From: Owenia fusiformis
Taxonomy: Eukaryota; Annelida; Polychaeta; Sabellida; Oweniidae
NCBI GenBank assembly: GCA_903813345.2
Contig: CAIIXF020000006.1
Coordinates: 14,142,348 to 14,206,347, forward strand
Reading direction: 5' to 3'
Length of the DNA: 64,000 nucleotides
The notes below the pieces were generated by a model. The model worked only from the letters and a program-made list of their open reading frames with translations, was not told where the DNA came from and searched no databases. Position 1 is the stretch's first letter, and every line of letters begins with the position of its first letter. Shown here piece by piece: positions 62,301-63,651 of the stretch. The position numbers and the translations under genes are program-made.

Positions 62301-63651
62301 AAAACATTTAAAAATGCAAAGCTTCTTGTTCGTTTGTTACAGATATTGATGAGTGCATATCTAGAGGGCGTTGTCAACATGAGTGCACAAACACACAGGG
62401 CAGCTTTAAATGTTCCTGTCCTGCTGGCTACACACTGAGTAACAACAAACGAACTTGTCAAGGTAAGGAAGAGGGGGTAGAGTATATATTATGAGCCAAT
62501 ACTACAATGTCCAGTGAACTATTCAACAAACTTGACTATATGTATACATCATGTATGGGGAGATACAATATGTCAATAATACACAACTTGTGTGTCTTAA
62601 ATTGCCTTGTGACAAGGTAATTTAAGACACATATTACTGTTATCCTTTTCACTCGATATATAGTGTAGATTCACTGGGGATAGGAATGGGAAGGTGGTTA
62701 CGACACAATGTGATTTTTCAGTACTTGTACTGTGTTTCATATATCAATTAGATCCTTTTTGATCGACTAAATGCGAGTAGAAATGATTTTGATTTTCATC
62801 ATTTTATATTCAAAATGTAGTACTAGTATATGTGATATCATTTTTGAAATCTGCATACAGAATAACATCAAGAAAATAGTTTCATAGACTGTTTATAAAT
62901 TAGCTTTGAAATTTTAGTTTTCTTTGAAAATGTGACTTCCAGGTCAGGTATTGATTTCCAATAGAGGCCATGTTATAAAATCATGAAAAATAAATGTATT
63001 TTCTTCCATTGGATAGATATTATTTTCTTTTACTGCACATATTTTCAATTGTACAATTATCAAACTGAAAAAGGTTATATAAAAATTGATCCAATATTAT
63101 CTAATGAATATTGAAGTTGCGAGAGGAACTACTGTACCTTAGTAATTACACATGAGTGACATAGTATGTCAAAGTACAAAAGAAGAACACATATATATTT
63201 GAAAACAATTAAGATAATTAATCTGAGTTCTAGAATAAATGTATTGATGGTAATGAACTATAAAGTTAATAATGAAATTGAATAGTTGAATAGGCATTCG
63301 AGCATCAGAAATGGTCAAGCTTAATACTATTTTAATTATATATAATAGTGTATAAATGTTCTGGTATTGATTAATAAAATTTCAGTGCAAACATTCTTTA
63401 CCAGCATCTATATTTGTATTAATATTTTTTGATATACTTTTTATTATATATATTTCAGATATAAATGAATGCCAGACATTGGTCATAGACTGTGGTCCTA
63501 ACCAGATGATCTTTATTATTTCAGATATAAATGAATGCCAGACATTGGACATAGATTGTGGTCCTGACCAGATGTGCTTCAACAGAAGAGGGGACTTTGA
63601 GTGCATCAGTACTAAGTGTCCACCTAAATATGACAGAGACCCACTAACAGG
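922..63651 (+). CDS. HMCN1: Hemicentin (HMCN1/him-4 type), partial gene, 69 exons
   Basis: Hemicentins are very large secreted matrix proteins that form tracks at basement-membrane linkages, cell-cell anchoring sites and cleavage furrows. The visible domain order is end of vWA, hemicentin-specific segment, 28 Ig (I-set), 6 TSP1, G2F (nidogen) barrel, then about 10 calcium-binding EGF modules. This is the diagnostic hemicentin order, and the six TSP1 repeats match HMCN1 rather than nematode him-4. The 69 exons have AG/GT borders and compatible phases, total 11,666 nt (about 3,889 codons) and are open throughout. The signal peptide, first half of vWA and promoter lie 5' of the window. The C-terminal fibulin-like module lies 3' of it, since the last donor at 63652 is phase 2. 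Exon coordinates are in the domain entries. Introns shorter than 300 bases hold nothing else I recognise. The choice of HMCN1 over a generic hemicentin name is by domain content only. Confidence 0.96.
1171..1952. mobile_element. Non-autonomous element with terminal inverted repeats
   Basis: The left end accgtattctctgtaatta is mirrored on the right by the complement of taattacagagaatatggt. Beside each, inside the element, are 'taagcgcccat' and 'atgggcgctta', also inverted. A further inverted copy of the tip (gagagaatacggt) ends near 1374, so a smaller 1171-1374 unit may be nested within it. No transposase frame is visible. Superfamily not assigned. Confidence 0.7.
2610..2825. repeat. TACTG/TATTG microsatellite
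   Basis: A run of imperfect 5-bp units of the tactg/tattg type with occasional tatgc. It reads as an open frame on the + strand (LYCTVLYCI-like) only because the units lack stops. It resumes weakly after the foldback element, near 3340-3390, which suggests that the element inserted into the array. Confidence 0.85.
2901..2937 (+). other. Poly(A) tract with AATAAA: possible retroposed 3' end
   Basis: AATAAA at 2901-2906 is followed 10 nt later by 21 consecutive A (2917-2937), the layout of a reverse-transcribed mRNA or LINE/SINE tail. The upstream body could not be identified, so the source is unknown. Confidence 0.45.
2938..3332. mobile_element. Foldback (long inverted repeat) element, about 395 bp
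   Basis: The two halves are imperfect inverted copies of each other. Outer arms contain ttaatttgaatttttgacct and its complement; inner arms contain gcattttggtccccagctg and its complement around a small loop at 3132-3150. The ends read gtcctaa and ttaggac. This is typical of foldback MITEs. It sits directly behind the poly(A) tract. Confidence 0.8.
4446..4650. repeat. Purine-rich minisatellite
   Basis: Units of 17-18 bases (gagggcttggacaggga) alternate with variants (gatggggagaagctt). The strand asymmetry (G+A on +) leaves frames open on both strands, giving false ORFs rich in GLGWGEAW-like or SKPSKL-like repeats. Confidence 0.85.
5640..5990. repeat. About 41-bp tandem repeat with ~119-bp higher order
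   Basis: Units such as tgagagaaattgtgtggaaa followed by an aagcaatgcattgc segment repeat about eight times. A 41 + 37 + 41 bp trio is itself duplicated nearly exactly (about 5657-5775 and 5776-5894). Lies wholly in an intron. Confidence 0.8.
6902..7330. mobile_element. 429-bp TIR element, family C copy 1
   Basis: The ends agatgcgagtag and ctactcgcatct are perfect 12-bp inverted repeats. A diverged second copy, with only the left end recognisable, lies at 62770-63140. It shares tttctttgaaaatgtgactt and attttcttttactg blocks. No coding capacity. Confidence 0.75.
7458..8370 (+). CDS. HMCN1: Hemicentin segment between vWA and first Ig (3 exons)
   Basis: Exons 7458-7561, 7921-8041 and 8186-8370. 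They encode [13 protein letters not shown], then [14 protein letters not shown], then a stretch ending [11 protein letters not shown]. These are conserved hemicentin blocks downstream of vWA: a beta-sandwich-like region of the family with no separate enzymatic role. Phases run 1/0, 0/1 and 1/0, so the reading frame joins the vWA exon and the first Ig exon at 11948. Confidence 0.94.
8641..8799. repeat. Long hairpin with 61-bp nearly perfect arms
   Basis: The left arm (8641-8701) starts ggaataaataatgataggcc and is mirrored by the right arm (8739-8799). Only a three-base block (cga/tcg) differs. The loop is about 37 nt. Probably a recently inserted miniature inverted-repeat element. Just downstream, ttgaatagagcatggtc (about 9079) and tcgaatagagcacggtcatg (about 9163) form a direct repeat that may belong to the same element family. 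Confidence 0.8.
9330..9600. repeat. Degenerate ~30-bp tandem repeat
   Basis: Repeating phrase of the form cacttttatacagccacca followed by a variable spacer. About nine copies, diverged. Confidence 0.7.
10568..10712. repeat. Inverted repeat, ~45-bp arms
   Basis: The arms contain gatttgaagtgcaatacagg-atatattctg on the left and the complementary cagaatatatcctgaatc on the right, separated by about 60 nt. A possible MITE remnant. Confidence 0.6.
11745..11925. repeat. Short tandem repeat (caatatatgatt-type)
   Basis: The phrases 'gcccagctcaatat' and 'ggtcaatatatgattt' are repeated about seven times just upstream of the Ig1 acceptor. Degenerate. Confidence 0.6.
11948..12565 (+). CDS. HMCN1: Ig domain 1 (2 exons)
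   Basis: Exons 11948-12165 and 12444-12565. The first ends the pre-Ig segment ([10 protein letters not shown]) and starts the fold with TLTCTI and MQWYKG. The second ends it with [15 protein letters not shown]. Cys, Trp and YxC landmarks are all present. The domain is split in phase 2. Confidence 0.93.
12731..12968 (+). repeat. Two extra copies of the Ig2 acceptor plus exon start (119-bp units)
   Basis: Acceptor AGs precede 12731, 12850 and 12969. Each is followed by the same sequence encoding [11 protein letters not shown] to VLTCLAF. The first two copies run straight into the next copy's intron tail (ctattgtcttcatatttacag-like) and have no donor. Because 119 is not a multiple of 3, reading through from copy 1 or 2 shifts frame and soon stops. 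Only the third copy continues into a full Ig domain. Confidence 0.92.
12969..13469 (+). CDS. HMCN1: Ig domain 2 (2 exons)
   Basis: Exons 12969-13152 and 13378-13469 give [17 protein letters not shown] and [19 protein letters not shown] is a strongly hemicentin-like sequence. I chose the third of three tandem acceptors because only that copy continues in frame. The intron 13153-13377 includes a fragment of the gaacacct repeat family (about 13200-13250). Confidence 0.93.
13841..14437 (+). CDS. HMCN1: Ig domain 3 (2 exons)
   Basis: Exons 13841-13999 and 14330-14437 encode [19 protein letters not shown] and [16 protein letters not shown]. All exon ends are phase 1. Confidence 0.93.
14689..15387 (+). 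CDS. HMCN1: Ig domain 4 (2 exons)
   Basis: Exons 14689-14813 and 15243-15387 encode [19 protein letters not shown] and [16 protein letters not shown]. Internal split in phase 0. The 429-nt intron has no recognised content. Confidence 0.94.
15686..16166 (+). CDS. HMCN1: Ig domain 5 (2 exons)
   Basis: Exons 15686-15874 and 16077-16166 encode [20 protein letters not shown] and [18 protein letters not shown]. The long PPP loop and AENQFG-type end are typical of the fifth hemicentin Ig. Confidence 0.94.
16526..17171 (+). CDS. HMCN1: Ig domain 6 (2 exons)
   Basis: Exons 16526-16676 and 17044-17171 encode [20 protein letters not shown] and [16 protein letters not shown]. The doubled-Leu LLGNP loop is shared with the vertebrate hemicentin domain at this position. 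Split in phase 2. Confidence 0.94.
17597..17872 (+). CDS. HMCN1: Ig domain 7 (single exon)
   Basis: One 276-nt phase 1-1 exon encodes [20 protein letters not shown] and [14 protein letters not shown]. This is the first unsplit Ig of the gene. The preceding 425-nt intron holds nothing recognised. Confidence 0.95.
18195..20073 (+). CDS. HMCN1: Ig domain 8 (2 exons flanking a 129-bp array)
   Basis: Exons 18195-18359 ([20 protein letters not shown]) and 19966-20073 ([18 protein letters not shown], then [12 protein letters not shown]). The second exon follows the last of eleven tandem copies of its own acceptor and 5' part. Only that copy has the continuation [11 protein letters not shown] and the donor at 20074. 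Confidence 0.93.
18622..19965 (+). repeat. 129-bp tandem array of intron end plus Ig8 exon start
   Basis: Acceptor AGs precede 18670, 18799, 18928, 19057, 19186, 19315, 19444, 19573, 19708, 19837 and 19966. The spacing is exactly 129 bp except one of 135 (a 6-bp insert near 19690). Units are almost identical: copies differ at single bases such as cacgtattg versus catgtattg, and gacggagg in one. Each repeats the start of the second Ig8 exon but reads into TAA within the following intron piece, so none of the first ten can serve as a productive exon start. Confidence 0.95.
20405..22150 (-). CDS. Acyl-CoA synthetase (AMP-binding family), nested in hemicentin intron
   Basis: Uninterrupted 581-codon ORF of the adenylate-forming superfamily, which activates a carboxylate with ATP and then forms a CoA thioester. 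Motifs in order: P-loop TSGSTGKPK (223-231), YGATE (370-374), GWCHTGD (447-453), hinge [10 protein letters not shown] (467-476) and the C-terminal catalytic lysine in TTSGK (K565). Length is normal for medium- or short-chain acyl-CoA or 4-coumarate-CoA-ligase-like enzymes. Substrate cannot be read from the sequence. There is no clear signal or transmembrane segment. A 3' splice signal (ttttcag on the minus strand) abuts the ATG, so an upstream untranslated exon is likely. A possible AATAAA on the minus strand is at 20118-20113. Lack of introns in a very intron-rich neighbourhood suggests a retrocopy or a compact gene. Confidence 0.93.
   Translation of the reverse strand: MEYVEAYDSIIQPIKEPLTKSYIKTSTSDPPDTKTALDYLREQRNNENEAIVFMDSDGNRKDVLSFNDWVESSEDLAVSLSKIGLSSGDFIGILAPNCHELICSLGAAINLAAVPVFLSFNLVSGEDLIEHVNECNIKAVIVDISEGPKKDIVMRVFAKVLRGEIDDDMPALRHVIVITDDATPDGAITYNSLSDKKSVEDKVQIADLTKTITIDSPLCVTLTSGSTGKPKYCLLPHRELLTPVKYIGQRIGLVKRDRLFLDRPMTWIGGILGIMLPLVLETTTVTVNAKYTAAKSWAAEKILGIIQKERLTMAGMLPYMMFDILDLDDENFSKFDLSTWKITGTGGQRVDPKMVEDFKLRTRTNISIVYGATEANTVTCMFPKGDFTKQHLTVGYPIPNIEISIQAPDGSIPAVNTPGEICIRGYPVFLGYLNNEAATSEVIDNEGWCHTGDIGTMTPYGYITIAGRLKEFIKRGTVIVQPSTIEKEIANHPDVHQVQVVGVPDPRLHEELCACIITHTGRELTGNDMKVWCASIFGDITADGLSNAPRYFIIMDEFPLTTSGKIDRVVLKAEAKKHLNL
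22767..23181. repeat. 97-bp tandem repeat, four units plus a partial
   Basis: Units begin caatatagacctcctttttg at 22767, 22864, 22961, 23058 and 23155. They are nearly identical and include gttctccattataaaccgca. Located about 0.6 kb upstream of the nested synthetase ATG, on its promoter side. No open frame. Confidence 0.92.
23484..31791 (+). CDS. HMCN1: Ig domain 9 (2 core exons 8 kb apart)
   Basis: Exons 23484-23633 ([20 protein letters not shown]) and 31660-31791 ([13 protein letters not shown] then [15 protein letters not shown]). Spliced directly they give a normal-length Ig fold, both ends phase 1. Two in-phase candidate exons (24058-24141 and 26219-26920) lie in the intron between them and would interrupt the fold if included. 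Confidence 0.9.
24058..24141 (+). CDS. HMCN1: Candidate 84-nt cassette exon
   Basis: A pyrimidine-rich acceptor (caatttctttag) is followed by 84 open bases and a consensus-like donor (A|gtgagt). Both ends are phase 1, matching the flanking Ig9 halves. The peptide is [18 protein letters not shown] then SVEKMMKEK, a short amphipathic lysine-rich stretch. Not recognised from any family. It would sit inside the Ig9 fold, perhaps together with the exon at 26219. Support is splice signals and phase only. Confidence 0.45.
24924..25266. mobile_element. 343-bp TIR element flanked by TA (family D)
   Basis: Perfect inverted ends of about 24 bp, beginning cttgagtgggtttggggtag on the left and ending with its complement on the right. 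It is flanked on both sides by TA (24922-24923 and 25267-25268), the target duplication expected of Tc1/mariner-type transposition. No transposase frame: a MITE. The CCCGGGA and CCCGCTC hairpins lie just inside. Confidence 0.85.
25281..25420. repeat. Hairpin element family E, copy 1
   Basis: The left arm gttatgtacggtcggttttg and the right arm ending caaaacctcccagtacataac fold back on each other, with atagggtatatcc / ggatataccctat inside. A second copy with the same ends is at 58559-58695. It lies only 14 bases beyond the family D element. Confidence 0.8.
26219..26920 (+). CDS. HMCN1: Candidate 702-nt exon with Asn-Gln-Pro-Asp-Tyr repeats
   Basis: Open for 234 codons between an acceptor (ctcactag) and a donor (GAAG|gtgggt), phase 1 at both ends like the hemicentin exons around it. 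The first ~80 residues are non-repetitive: [16 protein letters not shown], then [15 protein letters not shown], then two cysteines around [15 protein letters not shown]. The rest is Asn/Ser-rich, then about 17 units of the NQPDYxP type rich in Tyr, Gln, Asn and Pro with no Cys, so predicted disordered and acidic. Alternative: a separate small gene starting at ATG 26197, since another AG (caccag) directly precedes that ATG. Family not recognised. Confidence 0.6.
30049..30172. repeat. Inverted repeat, ~40-bp arms
   Basis: Left arm cacaggggcttgtattgagg then gggcagagccctca; right arm tgagggctctgccc then cacaagcccctgtg. Spacer about 50 nt. Likely a small MITE or hairpin-forming insertion. Confidence 0.75.
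32027..32526 (+). CDS. HMCN1: Ig domain 10 (2 exons)
   Basis: Exons 32027-32180 and 32405-32526 encode [20 protein letters not shown] and [16 protein letters not shown]. Split in phase 2. Confidence 0.94.
32603..32745. repeat. Dispersed repeat family G, copy 1
   Basis: Starts tatagtctccaacttttttg, followed by ggtgtttggcatttggcag and aacattttgtcatataatgc. Related copies: 43078-43205, 51722-51800 and 56609-56740. It has no open frame. Class unknown. Confidence 0.75.
32890..33177 (+). CDS. HMCN1: Ig domain 11 (single exon)
   Basis: 288-nt phase 1-1 exon. It encodes [19 protein letters not shown] and [16 protein letters not shown] and ends FDLQIL. First member of the closely similar unsplit Ig block. 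Confidence 0.95.
33464..34262 (+). CDS. HMCN1: Ig domain 12 (2 exons)
   Basis: Exons 33464-33647 and 34159-34262 encode [20 protein letters not shown] and [17 protein letters not shown]. Split in phase 2 within an otherwise unsplit neighbourhood. The 511-nt intron has nothing recognised. Confidence 0.94.
34498..34779 (+). CDS. HMCN1: Ig domain 13 (single exon)
   Basis: 282-nt exon encoding [20 protein letters not shown] and [16 protein letters not shown]. Ends with FFDLNVL. Confidence 0.95.
35067..35351 (+). CDS. HMCN1: Ig domain 14 (single exon)
   Basis: 285-nt exon encoding [20 protein letters not shown] and [16 protein letters not shown]. One of four unsplit Ig exons of exactly 285 nt. 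Confidence 0.95.
35562..35846 (+). CDS. HMCN1: Ig domain 15 (single exon)
   Basis: 285-nt exon encoding [20 protein letters not shown] and [16 protein letters not shown]. Confidence 0.95.
35847..37030 (+). other. HMCN1: 1.2-kb intron between Ig15 and Ig16
   Basis: AT-rich. I see no exon, inverted repeat or known element in it. Confidence 0.6.
37031..37618 (+). CDS. HMCN1: Ig domains 16 and 17 fused in one exon
   Basis: A 588-nt phase 1-1 exon encodes two complete Ig domains: [20 protein letters not shown] with [16 protein letters not shown], then [20 protein letters not shown] with [16 protein letters not shown]. The join reads DVLVPPHID with no intron remnant, which points to precise loss of the intron between two Ig exons. 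A long open frame on the opposite strand is a shadow. Confidence 0.96.
37896..38174 (+). CDS. HMCN1: Ig domain 18 (single exon)
   Basis: 279-nt exon encoding [20 protein letters not shown] and [16 protein letters not shown]. The 776-nt intron after it has several near-palindromic cctaattagnnnnattaa stretches around 38250-38350 and nothing else recognised. Confidence 0.95.
38951..39427 (+). CDS. HMCN1: Ig domain 19 (2 exons)
   Basis: Exons 38951-39135 and 39331-39427 encode [20 protein letters not shown] and [16 protein letters not shown]. Split in phase 0. The next intron (39428-39847) shows nothing recognised. Confidence 0.94.
39848..40132 (+). CDS. HMCN1: Ig domain 20 (single exon)
   Basis: 285-nt exon encoding [20 protein letters not shown] and [16 protein letters not shown]. 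Confidence 0.95.
40403..40687 (+). CDS. HMCN1: Ig domain 21 (single exon)
   Basis: 285-nt exon encoding [20 protein letters not shown] and [16 protein letters not shown]. Last of the unsplit Ig block. Confidence 0.95.
40877..41526 (+). CDS. HMCN1: Ig domain 22 (2 exons)
   Basis: Exons 40877-41027 and 41405-41526 encode [20 protein letters not shown] and [16 protein letters not shown]. Split in phase 2. The following intron (41527-41939) contains nothing recognised. Confidence 0.94.
41940..42552 (+). CDS. HMCN1: Ig domain 23 (2 exons)
   Basis: Exons 41940-42083 and 42424-42552 encode [19 protein letters not shown] and [18 protein letters not shown]. The ending AGTALG is shared with vertebrate hemicentin near its C-terminal Ig domains. 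The 340-nt internal intron has nothing recognised. Confidence 0.94.
42696..43461 (+). CDS. HMCN1: Ig domain 24 (2 exons)
   Basis: Exons 42696-42885 and 43379-43461 encode [20 protein letters not shown] and [17 protein letters not shown]. The intron holds a MITE-like element (42926-43075) and a family G repeat (43078-43205). The donor at 43462 is followed by decayed copies of itself. Confidence 0.94.
42926..43075. mobile_element. Short TIR element, family F copy 1
   Basis: Left end tacagtaaaacc and right end ggttttactgta are inverted. The interior has repeated tgaacacctc phrases. Related pieces lie at 47631-47740 (tacagtaaaacctg then gaacacctc) and about 13200-13250. The repeated gaacacct phrase inside each copy suggests an internal minisatellite. 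Confidence 0.75.
43078..43205. repeat. Dispersed repeat family G, copy 2
   Basis: Shares ttggcatctgtaacaaattg, caggtggtgaca and gcatgttaata with the copies at 32603 and 56609. It directly abuts the family F element. Confidence 0.7.
43440..43650 (+). repeat. Decayed tandem copies of the Ig24 exon end and its donor
   Basis: The true exon end reads ttagatctcattgtacaag|gtatg. Downstream, the phrase recurs about four times with mutations: ttttattgtacaacatatg, cctcattgtgcaaggaatg, actcattgtaaaaggtatga and cctcattctacagggtatga. Period is about 40 bp. Some copies keep a plausible GT donor, others have lost it. Confidence 0.75.
43891..44635 (+). CDS. HMCN1: Ig domain 25 (2 exons)
   Basis: Exons 43891-44081 and 44554-44635 encode [20 protein letters not shown] and [16 protein letters not shown]. 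Split in phase 0. The intron includes a weak family H fragment near 44185-44290. Confidence 0.94.
44815..45359 (+). CDS. HMCN1: Ig domain 26 (2 exons)
   Basis: Exons 44815-44946 and 45228-45359 encode [20 protein letters not shown] and [16 protein letters not shown]. Split in phase 1. Confidence 0.93.
45600..46236 (+). CDS. HMCN1: Ig domain 27 (2 exons)
   Basis: Exons 45600-45787 and 46155-46236 encode [20 protein letters not shown] and [16 protein letters not shown]. Split in phase 0. The 367-nt intron has nothing recognised. Confidence 0.94.
46534..47056 (+). CDS. HMCN1: Ig domain 28 (2 exons, last Ig)
   Basis: Exons 46534-46708 and 46959-47056 encode [19 protein letters not shown] and [26 protein letters not shown] closely resembles the end of the final Ig before the TSP1 repeats in vertebrate HMCN1. 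Split in phase 2. The following 352-nt intron contains nothing recognised. Confidence 0.95.
47409..47579 (+). CDS. HMCN1: TSP1 repeat 1
   Basis: 171-nt phase 1-1 exon with six Cys. [10 protein letters not shown] carries the W-x-x-W C-mannosylation pattern, and CSRTCG the O-fucosylation pattern. Ends SGNCPG. Confidence 0.97.
47631..47740. repeat. Family F element, copy 2
   Basis: Begins tacagtaaaacctg and repeats ggaacacctc twice, as in the element at 42926. The right inverted end is not clear here. Confidence 0.6.
47836..48006 (+). CDS. HMCN1: TSP1 repeat 2
   Basis: 171-nt phase 1-1 exon: [10 protein letters not shown] and CSKTCGAGE, ending NVQSCPS across the junction. I chose the first of many identical-looking donors because it keeps the frame into TSP1 repeat 3 at 48844. 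The donor next in line would not. Confidence 0.96.
48007..48730 (+). repeat. ~30-bp tandem array of the TSP1-2 exon end plus its 5' splice site
   Basis: The true border reads tcaagtgtaatgtacagtca then tgtccaa|gtaagt. The same phrase recurs about 20 times through this intron with a period of roughly 28-36 bp. About 15 copies keep the full caa|gtaag donor; the rest carry changes such as caaggaaa or cacgtaag. A large pool of donor-like sites in one intron. Confidence 0.93.
48844..49014 (+). CDS. HMCN1: TSP1 repeat 3
   Basis: 171-nt exon: [18 protein letters not shown] and ECTGRET, ending IRDCSS. Six Cys. Confidence 0.97.
49225..49395 (+). CDS. HMCN1: TSP1 repeat 4
   Basis: 171-nt exon: [19 protein letters not shown] and [12 protein letters not shown], ending AEPCPG. 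Confidence 0.97.
49541..49711 (+). CDS. HMCN1: TSP1 repeat 5
   Basis: 171-nt exon: [19 protein letters not shown] and [12 protein letters not shown], ending EDACPG. The following intron contains about five units of cacaattgatgcccttc at 49796-49880. Confidence 0.97.
49796..49880. repeat. 17-bp tandem repeat
   Basis: Five units of the cacaattgatgcccttc type, one shortened, in the intron between TSP1 repeats 5 and 6. Confidence 0.85.
50195..50359 (+). CDS. HMCN1: TSP1 repeat 6
   Basis: 165-nt exon, two codons shorter than the other five: [19 protein letters not shown] and [11 protein letters not shown]. It has the CxxTC motif and six Cys. Last TSP1 before the G2F domain, as in HMCN1. Confidence 0.97.
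50626..52631 (+). CDS. HMCN1: G2F (nidogen-type) beta-barrel and EGF 1-2 (4 exons)
   Basis: Exons 50626-50772, 50958-51095, 51532-51635 and 52058-52631. The first three and the start of the fourth form the G2F barrel: [17 protein letters not shown], then [19 protein letters not shown], then the MTHISRGL region and [21 protein letters not shown]. In nidogen this fold binds perlecan and collagen. The fourth exon then encodes two EGF modules, [14 protein letters not shown] and [12 protein letters not shown], with calcium-binding DxDEC starts. Intron 51096-51531 carries a family H copy, and 51636-52057 a family G fragment. Confidence 0.96.
51140..51276. repeat. Dispersed repeat family H, copy 2
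   Basis: Matches the element at 262-420. Shared stretches include gtcgatatagtaaaatgaat and gccttctaaactagcactaa. The middle differs by an internal deletion relative to copy 1. Confidence 0.8.
51722..51800. repeat. Dispersed repeat family G, fragment
   Basis: Shares ggtaggtggtgacattttga and taatgccttgtt with the copies at 43078 and 56609. The left part of the element is missing. Confidence 0.65.
52923..53042 (+). CDS. HMCN1: EGF 3 (calcium-binding)
   Basis: 120-nt phase 1-1 exon: [24 protein letters not shown] and [10 protein letters not shown]. It has the cbEGF start and the CxNx4YxC hydroxylation pattern. Confidence 0.96.
53501..53617 (+). CDS. HMCN1: EGF 4 (first copy of duplicated exon)
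   Basis: 117-nt phase 1-1 exon: [27 protein letters not shown] and [12 protein letters not shown]. Closely similar to the exon at 53652. The donor (CACG|gtatgg) is only 34 nt upstream of the next exon. Confidence 0.93.
53652..53771 (+). CDS. HMCN1: EGF 5 (second copy of duplicated exon)
   Basis: 120-nt phase 1-1 exon: [27 protein letters not shown] and [13 protein letters not shown]. It shares [19 protein letters not shown] with EGF 4, so it arose by tandem duplication. It may be mutually exclusive with EGF 4 because the intron between them is only 34 nt. Confidence 0.93.
53772..55224 (+). other. HMCN1: 1.45-kb intron after EGF 5
   Basis: Contains scattered, irregularly spaced gaccttgaccttga-type motifs between about 54185 and 54425. 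No exon recognised. Confidence 0.65.
55225..55356 (+). CDS. HMCN1: EGF 6 (calcium-binding)
   Basis: 132-nt exon: [26 protein letters not shown] and [10 protein letters not shown]. Confidence 0.95.
55357..55943 (+). other. HMCN1: Intron between EGF 6 and EGF 7
   Basis: 587 nt, AT-rich, with nothing recognised. Confidence 0.6.
55944..56072 (+). CDS. HMCN1: EGF 7 (calcium-binding)
   Basis: 129-nt exon: [30 protein letters not shown] and [11 protein letters not shown]. Resembles the vertebrate hemicentin EGF with CKYNQ-type spacing. Confidence 0.96.
56609..56740. repeat. Dispersed repeat family G, copy 3
   Basis: Starts tatagtctccaacttttttg exactly as at 32603, then gtggatggtgtttggcagtt and caggtggtgacattttgcat. 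It ends only about 25 bases before the EGF 8 acceptor. Confidence 0.8.
56765..56887 (+). CDS. HMCN1: EGF 8 (calcium-binding)
   Basis: 123-nt exon: [28 protein letters not shown] and [15 protein letters not shown]. The ending KSCAG leads into the linker exon, as in vertebrate HMCN1. Confidence 0.96.
56888..58152 (+). other. HMCN1: 1.3-kb intron before the linker exon
   Basis: AT-rich; no exon, tandem array or inverted repeat identified. Confidence 0.6.
58153..58278 (+). CDS. HMCN1: Linker exon with furin-like RQKR site
   Basis: 126-nt phase 1-1 exon. It begins [13 protein letters not shown], then [10 protein letters not shown], and ends with a partial Cys motif, [15 protein letters not shown]. 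Position, the short TCPEG-like ending and the basic stretch match the variable linker between EGF modules of vertebrate hemicentin. RQKR fits the proprotein-convertase R-x-K/R-R pattern. Cleavage is inferred, not shown. Confidence 0.9.
58559..58695. repeat. Hairpin element family E, copy 2
   Basis: tgtgtactgggaggttttgg at the left pairs with the complement near ccaaaactgagcatacataac. Same ends and size as the element at 25281-25420, which lies in a different intron. Confidence 0.8.
60390..62030. repeat. Large minisatellite, ~41-bp unit, about 40 copies
   Basis: Unit gagagtgcttacttgtctct then ggttgttttgaggttgatta, with variants such as ggtagttatgatgttgataa. Small groups of units recur together, implying repeated block duplication. 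Intronic, with no long open frame. Confidence 0.95.
62343..62462 (+). CDS. HMCN1: EGF 9 (calcium-binding)
   Basis: 120-nt exon: [27 protein letters not shown] and [12 protein letters not shown]. Matches the penultimate EGF of hemicentins. Confidence 0.96.
62770..63140. mobile_element. TIR element family C, copy 2 (diverged)
   Basis: Left end aatgcgagtagaaatgattt followed by sequence parallel to 6902-7330, including tttctttgaaaatgtgactt and ttttcttttactg. The right inverted end is lost or too diverged to see. Confidence 0.65.
63459..63524 (+). repeat. In-frame 66-bp duplication of the last exon's acceptor and start
   Basis: Acceptors precede 63459 and 63525. Each is followed by DINECQTL-encoding sequence (copy 1: VIDCGPNQM; copy 2: DIDCGPDQM). 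Copy 1 reads IFIIS through the second acceptor and stays in frame because 66 is a multiple of 3. Use of the upstream site would add 22 residues including two extra cysteines. Confidence 0.9.
63525..63651 (+). CDS. HMCN1: EGF 10 (final EGF-like module), last visible exon
   Basis: 127-nt exon, phase 1 in and 2 out: [28 protein letters not shown] and [14 protein letters not shown]. This is the last EGF of hemicentin, ahead of the C-terminal fibulin-type module, whose start (FC...NCPP in vertebrates) would follow in the next exon outside the window. The downstream acceptor at 63525 was chosen as the default because it gives a normal EGF. Confidence 0.94.

Larger units (their letters stand above)
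58279..62342 (+). other. HMCN1: 4-kb intron with hairpin element and large minisatellite
   Basis: Contains the second family E hairpin (58559-58695) and the 41-bp minisatellite (60390-62030). The rest, including a small AT-rich ORF near 59500, shows nothing recognised. Confidence 0.75.
62463..63524 (+). other. HMCN1: Intron before the last visible exon
   Basis: Contains the second family C element (62770-63140) and, at its end, an extra copy of the next acceptor (63459). Otherwise AT-rich with nothing recognised. Confidence 0.7.

Noticed and set aside
63459-63524. Treating the upstream acceptor at 63459 as the normal exon start
   Set aside because: It would insert IFIIS and two extra cysteines into an EGF module. 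The downstream acceptor gives the canonical spacing.
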